DNA from: Geosiphon pyriformis
Lineage: Eukaryota; Glomeromycota; Glomeromycetes; Archaeosporales; Geosiphonaceae
NCBI GenBank assembly: GCA_016748015.1
Contig: JAAOMT010000479.1
Location: 148,427-212,426, forward strand
Length of the DNA: 64,000 bases
Direction of reading: 5' to 3'
How positions within the stretch are numbered: the first letter of the stretch is position 1; the number at the start of each line of letters is the position of its first letter. The position numbers and the translations under genes are program-made. Positions 55,313 through 64,000 of this stretch are shown piece after piece. The notes below the pieces were generated by a model. The model saw only the letters and a list, made by a program, of their open reading frames with translations. It did no database searches and was not told where the DNA came from.

Positions 55313-57432
55313 AGACCAATTTGGTTGACAATCAACAACTCTTTGACTAGAGGCTTACTGATATGCATTAATCAAAATTTAAAAGGGATGAAAATGAATT
55401 GTTTTGAAGATAAAACTTATTTTTAATAAAAATTTATATTTATTGTTCAAATTGTAGAACAAGAACTTTATTTTTACATTTTTGAAGCTTAATTTCTGTA
55501 AAATTGATTTTAAACCAAAAGGTTTATCGTAACTCTTTGTCATTTCTACAAATTTTTCTAGGTTTACTTTTTACCCCACACAAAAACCACGAGTTTTTTT
55601 TACAATTCCAATGATCCTAACTTAACAAAGTAACACTAGTTAATAATAATAATAATAATAATATATGCATACAACCGCTTAGACTCGATCAAAAAATTTT
55701 CCATTGTTCTGATTGTATTTACTATGTTGGACAAAATCTAGGACCAAGATTTTCTGTCACAAGATGCATAATAATGATGTTATGTCACAGTATCACACAT
55801 TTAACATTATCAGTATGGTGATATTGTTTATTCAATATCTTCCCTCTTTGGACAATCTTTGAACTCTTTTTAAATTTTTTTTTTTTGGTTTTCTGTTTTT
55901 GATTGTTCTTTTAGCCATACAACAAATTTTCAATGTTTAATGCTCAGTGGATCTTTTATGCGACAATAAATCCTTTCATCTCTGGTCGGCTTATCAAATT
56001 TTGATTTCTTGTTTTGCAAAATTGAATAAGAGGATTAAAAAAATCATTATTTTGTGGCTTATTATGCTGAAAAGCGTATTAGGCATGATTCTATAAAAAA
56101 AATGATTGGCAAATATAGGAGCTTCACCCCACCCCACTCCCACCCCCCTCCTCCCATTTTTAATATTGAAATTTCGGAAAATTTATCAGCATTTATAATG
56201 ACATAATTCATGATATTTTTTATACTTTAATAGTACTTTGAAATTTTATATTCAAAGGTATGAATATCATTTAAAGAAGACTGCTTTTGGAGAACAACAG
56301 GAATGTCAATTTTAAAAGTTTGTTTCTCCGATTTTGTTCTTTTTATTACCTTTATTTGTACAATTACTTTTTGTAAATGTAATAAAGTTTATTATTATTA
56401 TTATAAACTTTTTGGAAATGAATAGTTAAATCTTAAAATTAATTTAAGTAAGTAGTTTAGATTTTTGTGTAAAGTTGGGTATTCGTTATGATTATCTAAA
56501 TAAACATTGGACTATGAGAAATATTTGTTTAAAAAAACTTTTAAAATTAAAATTCTTGATTATTTAAATTAAAAATAACTTTTTTGTGAATTAAATTCAA
56601 GAAATAAGGAGTTTTTTGGAAATTTAAAGAAACTCGAGTTTTGAATAACAATTAAAATGTAATTGAAATTTAAAAAAAAAGAAAAAAAGTTTTAGAGTTC
56701 ACAAGATTTCAAACCAAACAAAACCAAACCAAACCAAATCAAATCATGAGATTTTGGGAAAATAATATAAAATATATATATATATATTTACAGTTTTTTA
56801 ATAATTTTTTCCTTTGTCAAAAATTTCAAATGATGATATGATAAATTACTAGGTATCTCCTTGTTTTGAATGGTTATCAAGGAACATTAGAACCAGATGT
56901 AAGAAGTAAGATATATATATATATATATATTATAAAAGAATTTTTTAAATATGTGAATAATCTTTCACCGAATATCAAGGGAACATCTTTTTTTAAAAAA
57001 AGACCTTTTTTTAACATATTCCCTTGCATTTTATTCAATACTGTAGCATTATTATTTTCCACCACATAATCTAGACTCAGAGATTTGACATATATATTAT
57101 TATTTATTAGATTAATTCCAAAAAATTCCTTTTAATCTTTTAATCTATTTTTTCAAATTTTAAAAGAGAAAATTCAAAACATCTTTAGAGAAGGAAACAA
57201 TTTTTGACCATCGTCTCCTTTTTTTCAATTACAACTAAAGACATCCTTTGTTACAAGACTTATTGTTCCTGTTTCGGTAAAGCTTGGGTGTTACTAAGAC
57301 TTCTTTAAAAAAATTCTAGTCTTGGTGGCTCGACAGATTTTTTAGTCATTTGATTATTACCATTTTTAATGGGTTGAGGGGATGAAACAAGTGAAAATTC
57401 AAACCCAAATTGATATATTTGATATGTTTTGT

Positions 57433-57466
<34 letters not shown>

Positions 57467-58852
57467 GCTTATTTCGTCATACTCAAATTTATAGTTTAAT
57501 TTTTCCTTTTCAAAGTTGAAACGTATCATGGGAACTCTGTATCTAATCTGTTTTCACGCACAAGTTCAAGAACAATACAAGATTCATCATCTTTTTTTAA
57601 TTTTATTTTATTTTATTTTTTAGTTTACCCAACTAGAACTTGTTAATAAAGGAGAGGAATCAGTTTAAAAAGAACAATGTTTCTTTTGTTTTCATTTCAC
57701 AATCTCTCCTTTTTAAAAAAGCATGTTGCTTAAATTTGACGAAATTGAGTACAAAAATTTAATCATGCCAATTACATTTCAATTTGTACCAAATAGAAAC
57801 CAGAATTATGAAAGAAAATTTGATTATAATCTGATTCATCAAATAGATTGGTAGAGTCATAACATTTTTAAACAATTAATTTTTAAAATCCTTTATTTAG
57901 CAAAGAAATTTGCCACTAACGCCTAACACAATAGATAGAGGGAATGGGCTAGAAATACTTTTTTGCCTCAACTAAAGTAGTGGTGGTGGTGGTGGTCACG
58001 CTGACAATTTACGTTTTTGGATGTACTGTATCTTGATTCGTTTTTGGGATAGCTATTTTTCACACATTGATATCAGTCATGTCGTAGCATGGCAATGATA
58101 AACTTTAATTAATTAACAACAATCATTTATGCATACATTTATGATGATGTTCGTTTGGGAAAGGGAATTATGGGAACTTTTAATGTGTAACTTGAATTAT
58201 CTTCAAAAAGGTCACAATATATGTGTTTGAGCAGAAGTATAGTGTGAAAATCACAGGAAATTTTGTTTCATTCACGGGAGTAATTTAAAAGAAAAGAATT
58301 TGATTTGATTTGATTTGATTTTTTTTTTGTTTTGTTTTATCTGATTTGATTTGATTTTATCTTTATTAAAAAAATTATTTGAGGTTGGTATTAAATGGGA
58401 AATCTTAAAGATCAATGCTTTAATTTTCAGGGTTGAATTACATTGTGAAAAATTTTTACTTTATTTAAATCTCATTTTGATTCATTGTCAATCTCGTCGG
58501 AACAACTTAGCTTAGTGATCAATAAATTTAACTTGAAAAGGTATTTCCTTTCATTTTACCTTTTATAATTAATTTTACCCTTTTGATTCATTCTATTCTT
58601 TTGATGTATTCTACTCATTTCATTCATTCATTCATTCATTAATTCACTCATTCATTCTAGGAGTTTCTCTCAAATCAAAAATCTCGTATTCTACAATGTT
58701 AAAAAAATTCGAGGCATGCGAAAAAATGTGACACAATTTCATTTTCCCACGAACAAAATTGTCTCACTCATTCACACAAGTCTTATTACTAAAAAGCCTC
58801 CTTCATTCTATTTTACACGTTTCTCTCTTCGAATGAAATATTAAAAAGAACT
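53350..58852. other. Intergenic sequence with microsatellites
   Basis: It holds (TTG)n 54205-54232, an A/G-rich run 54512-54600, (ATT)n(GTT)n 54952-55025, (GATT)n 55251-55312, (AT)n near 56770 and 56910, poly(A) near 57441-57466, and TTGAT units near 58297-58355. ORFs present translate repeats or are of chance length. No gene supported. Confidence 0.4.
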
Positions 58853-59361
58853 TTGGATCCACATTTAATTCCAAACTTCAAAACAAGTATTTTTTTATGT
58901 TATTTTCTGCTGATTTCTAACATTTTCGATAGCGTGGTACACTTAGATTTGGTAGATCAAATTCTGAGAACAATGGTCTCTTGTTGTAGATCAAGTTTTG
59001 TCATCTATTCGGCTGTTACAATCGTGGCACGCAATTTGGGCTTTTTTTTTTCAGAAGGTTGGAAACCAATTTGAGAATCTTCTTTTGATAATTCCTTCGT
59101 ATCAAAAACTTTTGAGGAATTGTTTCAGTTAAATATACATTAATTTATTTATTTTTCCTATTGTACAGAATAATTATTTTTTTTGACCGATCGGTTCAAG
59201 GGGTGTTGTCCATTGAATTCGTTCAATTGCCTGGGAACCCATTCAGCATGGATTTTTTTTTTAATTACAAGTTAAATTTCAGACATCAGGGTAATCTTTT
59301 TTTTTCTTTCAAAGGAGAAAGGTTACAGATATTAAAGATTCTACTAAAAAAGGTTTCGTGA
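58853..59361 (+). CDS. Possible spliced gene, unrecognised
   Basis: The first open part (58853-59074) includes HLDLVDQILRTMVSCCRSSF and IVARNLGFF. A CCTATTGTACAG acceptor near 59167 precedes a second part with DRSVQGVLSIEFVQLPGNPF and NYKLNFRHQGNLFF, ending at 59361. The intron donor is unclear (GTTGGAAACC near 59058 is possible), and no good ATG opens the first part. I regard it as a weak gene or relic candidate. Confidence 0.25.
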
Positions 59362-60329
59362 GATATAGAGATTCTTTCAGAATTATTTTAAACAATCCTA
59401 ATTTGAAGATCACAATTCGTGATGATTGATTTAATCAAAAAATAAATTAATTAATAATGGTGATTGAAGTATAGATAATTTTTATTTAGAGATTTGCTTA
59501 AAAAATTTATGAAACAAGAGAGTAGAAACAGGAGTAATTTCCAAAGTACGAATGTATTAAGTATTCAATAAAAATCATTAATACTAAGAACATCTTTTTT
59601 AAAAGAAGTTCTAAATTATTATTATTATTATTTTTACTATTATTTTTATTATTTTTATTATTTTTATTATTTTTATTATGTTTATTATTTTTATTATTTT
59701 TATTATTTTTATTATGTTTATTCACATTTTCAAAAAGCAAGATAAGAATGACCTAAGAAAAAAATTATTTTTAAAAAAGTTTCCTAATAAGCTTAGCAAA
59801 TTAGAAAAATTGTTAATTTCTCTGTTCAAGTAAATCACGAAATAATCCACTCTATCAATTATTAATTTTCACACATTAGAAAAATTATAGTGATCGCGAT
59901 ATAATACGTATATCAAAAAGTATGAAAGTACCCGATCAAAGACAATCCTCTTTTAACATTGATAATCTGAAAAAGTTTATCATTACCTCATTCATATTGG
60001 TACAAGAAGAAGTAATTAACCTCTAATTAATTTAACTGCCCAGCTTGAATGTGAAAAAAAAGGTCGAAACTATTTGAGGATTTTGATTTAACCACTTGTT
60101 TCCTATTCGCTTTCATCAATTTAATTATACATGACACAATGCAACATTTTAAGGGTTTCTTTTTATAGACATGAGTAGTATTGTGATTGATTACCTTTGA
60201 TCTTTAGAAAAAATTAATTTTTAATGCAAAAAGTTTATCGATATACATTGTCTAGATAAGAAAATTAAGACAATCATTCTCTTTTTGCAAACTCATTTTC
60301 AAAAAAAAAAAACCATCTAAAATAAACGC
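59362..60329. other. Intergenic sequence with a TTATTTTTA minisatellite
   Basis: A TTATTTTTA-type array runs at 59616-59722 with two ATG-bearing variant units. Nothing else recognised. Confidence 0.45.
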
Positions 60330-60620
60330 ATGAACAGTTATGCACAAGCAATCATCAAAAATTGGTTGTCATGACCTTCCAATCTTGGTAAGAAGGGAAA
60401 CGGATTATTCAAAGTATCATGAAATGCCTACTGTTATCCTTTTTCTGGATTTTCTTTCGGTACAGGGTAAGGAGCTAGGTTTTGATATGAGGTTATGAAC
60501 AGAATTTTACGTGATTATGATCAGGGTTTGAGAAGCACATTTTTTATGCATTTTTTTTTATATCTTATTTGTATACTCTATTTTAGAAAGTTTTATCTTT
60601 GGAAATTTTTTATATATATA
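60330..60620 (+). pseudogene. Coding-like relic with four in-frame stops
   Basis: From the ATG at 60330 one frame reads MNSYAQAIIKNWLS, TGA, PSNLGKKGNGLFKVS, TGA, NAYCYPFSGFSFGTG, TAA, GARF, TGA, YEVMNRILRDYDQGLRSTFF. All four stops are one C-to-T or G-to-A step from Arg, Trp or Gln. The protein-like mix supports a decayed exon; no family recognised. Confidence 0.3.
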
Positions 60621-61011
60621 TAAGTTCTTACAATAAAGTATGATAATGCAAAGCAGATCAATTGAGATTATTTCAAGTCGTTTTTCCTAAAATATTCAAA
60701 TGTTGCTGGTTTCTCATGAACCTGCTTGCTTGAGTTTTTGGTTCATAAAACATGAGCTTGTTGAATTAATCAGGCACATAAAATATCTAGAGTTCATACA
60801 TTGATGTTTCTTAAACTTTAGGAATCAAAATATCATTGCGATATGGGTGGAACAAAACGACCCGAGTCAATTTAAATAATTTCAAAGAAATCCTAACACA
60901 CATATCTAATCAACCAATCAACCAATCAACTTAAATGTATAATGAAAATTATAATCTCTTTTTTTTTGAATTTCGTTAATTTTTTTTTAATAAAAAATAT
61001 ATTTTTTTATT

Positions 61012-61064
61012 AAATTATTCTATATTATATTTTTTATAATAAAAATATAATATAGAAATAATTT
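61012..61064. repeat. AT-rich hairpin
   Basis: Left arm 61012-61034 and right arm 61041-61064 are inverted copies (TTCTATATTATATTTTT / AAAAATATAATATAGAA) with a short loop and one base difference. Confidence 0.8.
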
Positions 61065-61108
61065 ATTTTTTGATAAATTTTAAAGTCAGGTTTATTTTTA
61101 ATGATGAT

Positions 61109-61137
61109 GCATACATACATACATACATACATACATA
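61109..61137. repeat. (CATA)n microsatellite
   Basis: Seven CATA units. Confidence 0.95.
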
Positions 61138-62039
61138 CTCCTTTCTAGAAATTTCTCATAGTTTGTTTGATGATTATTTGTATAATAAAACACTTTTTTT
61201 TTTTGTCAAACTCAAAATAATGTTGGGTTTGAAATAAATATACCAAAAAGTTAAAAAAAAAAAAAAAAAAAACAGGTGCGTGAAAACTAACTAATTAACT
61301 TACTAACTATTTTGGAAAATTCTGATTTCCCAGTATTGTTGATTAGAAAAAGATGTTTACAAATTACTTTATAAATTGTTTGCATCAAAGGAATACATGA
61401 AACACGGAGGTATAGAACATAACAAAATGAAAGTTTATGAAAGTAGTGTAGCTTTCTTTTTCTTTTTTTCAGTGTTTTTCATTAAAAAAAAAATTCTTCC
61501 AATTGGTTTTCATCATCTTGGAAATCAAAAAAAAATTCAAAGAATTAGAAATGATCAAAATCACATCATAATCTGTTATTATTCATCTCTTGTCCATTAA
61601 AAAAAGGAAGTGAATGTTTATAAAAAAAATCATATTAAACAAGTATTTGCTATGTCCTAAAAAAAGTAAGGAAACTTGAAAATTTCTATAATTTCTTTAC
61701 TAATGTACAAAAAAATAATTTTTCTAAATAATACATGGTTTAATTTTCATCAGAATGGAAAATATTCTCCGCAAAATGTTTTGTTGGAATGGCATGATTT
61801 GTGATAAATTTTAATCAAGTATTTTTAATTATGTGATTGATTGATTTATTATTGATCTACAGACCAAAGATATTTGATTGATTAAAAAAATTTTCTGATC
61901 CAACATGTTGTGAATTATGATCATATTTATGTTTACATACAAATGGGATTTATAAAATATTTTGGGGGAGGTTTAGGATTATTAAAATAGAAATTGTTTT
62001 GAGAGGGATATTTTCAAGTAAAAAAAAAAAAGGATTGAA
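61138..62039. other. Intergenic sequence, nothing recognised
   Basis: Poly(A) near 61252-61271; chance ORFs only. Confidence 0.4.
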
Positions 62040-62870
62040 AGAGAAGGAAAATTAATTCAAGAAAACAAGAGATTTTCAAGAATCTTTTGTTATGTAAATT
62101 GAACGTGAAAAATCATGGTCTCGAACGTTTTTGTGTGTCAATAATTAGTAAATCATCAACAAAAGAAATTGAAAAAAAGTTAAAAAATGGGTGACATTCA
62201 AATTCCATTGTTTCAAAACTGTACTTGTATTTTTTATTTACGAAATATTTTTTGTTGGTTGTTTTGAGAAATGTGAAGCAAAAAAATTTTTCTGCACTTA
62301 CGGAGAAATGAAAGAGAATTTTTATTAATGACGCACATGTAACTCAAATTTTCCAAGAAAAGAAAAAGAATTTTTGTGGGGTTATCAAGTTTAAGAAATC
62401 TCTTTGAATCATTACTCTCATTAAATTAAATTATTTCGAATCATGATTTCATAAAAAAAAAAAAAAAATTTTTTCATACATTGTTATGTCAATATTATTC
62501 AAGGGTTAAAAATTTAGAAATTTAGTTTTGGAATAAATTCTTTTTTGAGTCGAAATCATGGTATGATACCACCCTTTTTTTAATTGTACATCTTTACGAA
62601 ATGGGAAATAATATTCCCGGTCTACATTTGATTTTTTCATAAATAATAATTTAAATTTTCAATTTCTCCGGGAAACTACCTATTTTAGATGATCTTGGTG
62701 TTTGATAAATGGTCATTCTTTCAAAGGATGACCGCATCGAGAGGCTTTATTTGATAATATTTTAATTATTCCTTTTTTTTTGTTTTCTTCTCCTGAATTA
62801 TGATCATGTAGGTTTTCTGAACATCACTAAAATATTACGCTTTCTTTACAATTATCAAAATGAAAATCTT
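62040..62870 (+). repeat. Right member of a diverged duplicated segment
   Basis: Collinear with 31440-32370 (landmarks are listed there). The left copy has gained an ACA/ACT repeat that the right copy lacks. Confidence 0.5.
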
Positions 62871-63433
62871 TCTTTTCATTGTCTTAAACACCACTCTCAA
62901 GAAAAAAAGTGGAAATATTTATTTGATATCAAATATACTCCTTTTTTTTTTTTTTACGATTCAATTTGATTTCGGGGGAAAGAGGATGTTGGATTTTACG
63001 GTGATTCATTGAAGTAGTGATATTCCGGGAACACAAAGTTTTTTTTTTTTTGTAAGAAGATCTGATTTTTTCTTTTTTGAGTATGTTTTTACGGAAAGAA
63101 ATTATTGTATTATGAAATAATAATTCTTTAGAATAAGGGGGTCAAATATTTTTATTATTTTTTTTTTCATCCTTAGTTTTACTTAGTTCAGACTTTATAA
63201 TAGAAAAATTATTAATACAAAATATTTATGAATTGATATTTAGGTAAATATTTACAAAAGTAAATTTGCTGAAATATCTAAAACATAATTGTGTATAGAC
63301 GACTATACTTTTAAATTTTCTTTTATTTCATAAAATATCAAACAAAACCTTTTTTTTTGCATTGTGTTTTCAGACATTGACAAAACCTGAAATAAAAAAG
63401 GAAGGGAAAAATTAGCATGGGAAACTGAGAGAG

Positions 63434-63481
<48 letters not shown>

Positions 63482-64000
63482 ATCTTATAATATTAACAAA
63501 AATTTGATATATATTTAGAATAAGGTTTTAAATACTTACTATTCACAATTTTTTTTCTTTCCCCTTTTTGTTTTTTTCCTTCACAAATTAATTTAAATCC
63601 GTAAATAGGTAAAATTGGTAACGAAATTTTTTTTTTTCAATTGAAACTTAGATTAGGAATTTCAATTGGGGGTGATAAAAAGTTTTAATTTTCAAATTTT
63701 GTAAAGTCACAAATAAATTGTTTCTTTACTCTAAAAATGAGATGGTTAAAGTTTTTTTAAGACGATAAATCTTTGTTTTTTTGTTTATTTTCTTTTTAAA
63801 TATCCCCCCAATATGTTTTTTGATTCATTTTTATTTTGTAATTCATGTTTTGATAATCTTCAATATTTATTATTGTATTTTCTAATGAGGAATAAACGAG
63901 TTCGGTGTGTTTTAGGCTTTTTTGGTGTAAAATTCCACGATCATGATATATTTTATAGCCAGTACAAAAAAGACTTTTTTTTTTTTTTTTTTTTTTTTTT
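62871..64000. other. Intergenic sequence to the window end
   Basis: (AT)n at 63435-63476, several T-runs, and a run of 25 T at the very end (63976-64000). No gene seen. Confidence 0.45.

Noticed and set aside
56866-57069. Opposing ORFs across an (AT)n run
   Set aside because: Both strands are open because of the repeat and flanking low complexity; no protein-like support.
42420-59200. tRNA-like GGTTCAA boxes (42428, 59188)
   Set aside because: No matching A box, acceptor stem or anticodon arm could be drawn.
63976-64000. Terminal poly(T) as a retroposon tail
   Set aside because: It is cut by the window end, and similar T-runs are common here; no body of an element is visible.

Overview
The window looks like nuclear DNA of an early-diverging fungus, most likely an arbuscular mycorrhizal fungus (Rhizophagus-like, Glomeromycotina). 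The reasons are a very AT-rich background, dense trinucleotide microsatellites, short GT-AG introns, a MATA-HMG type HMG-box gene at 46.2-47.1 kb, and a LINE whose protein sequence I recognise from memory as typical of Rhizophagus genomes. No database was searched.

The left 27 kb is a stack of retroelements. Element B (3848-13568, minus strand) is a Ty3/gypsy-like LTR element with both LTRs, a primer binding site, a polypurine tract and the order gag - protease - Cys-rich linker - dUTPase - reverse transcriptase - RNase H - integrase - C-terminal tail. B sits inside a related element A. Element A's pol/gag part lies at 1-3847, its 5' gag part at 13569-14378 and its 5' LTR at 14379-15243; its 3' half runs off the left edge. 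Element A in turn abuts and interrupts the 5' part of a LINE (15244-22714, plus strand), whose ORF1 also carries an inserted LTR-like block. The LINE poly(A) tail ends exactly where a further gypsy copy (22714-24000) begins. That copy is homologous to the B integrase, but most of its C and G have become T and A. More AT-saturated repeats, including inverted and direct LTR-like copies, continue to about 26.9 kb.

All these elements are dead. Nearly every in-frame stop falls where a homologous copy or the family consensus has Gln, Arg or Trp, so decay is dominated by C-to-T change on both strands. Element B also has changed catalytic residues in RT, RNase H and protease.

From 27.8 kb to the end the DNA is about three quarters A+T, rich in microsatellites and poor in genes. 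The one secure gene is the 277-residue HMG-box gene on the minus strand. A decayed two-exon Cys-rich gene lies at 35.6-36.3 kb. Several short coding-like patches (29.8, 37.7, 43.9, 49.6, 53.2, 59.0 and 60.3 kb) may be single exons or relics. A diverged pair of segments (31.4-32.4 and 62.0-62.9 kb) looks like an old duplication of sequence with no obvious protein. No tRNA, rRNA or CRISPR array was recognised. The genes do not form an operon or pathway; the main story is retroelement layering and mutation beside a solitary regulatory gene.
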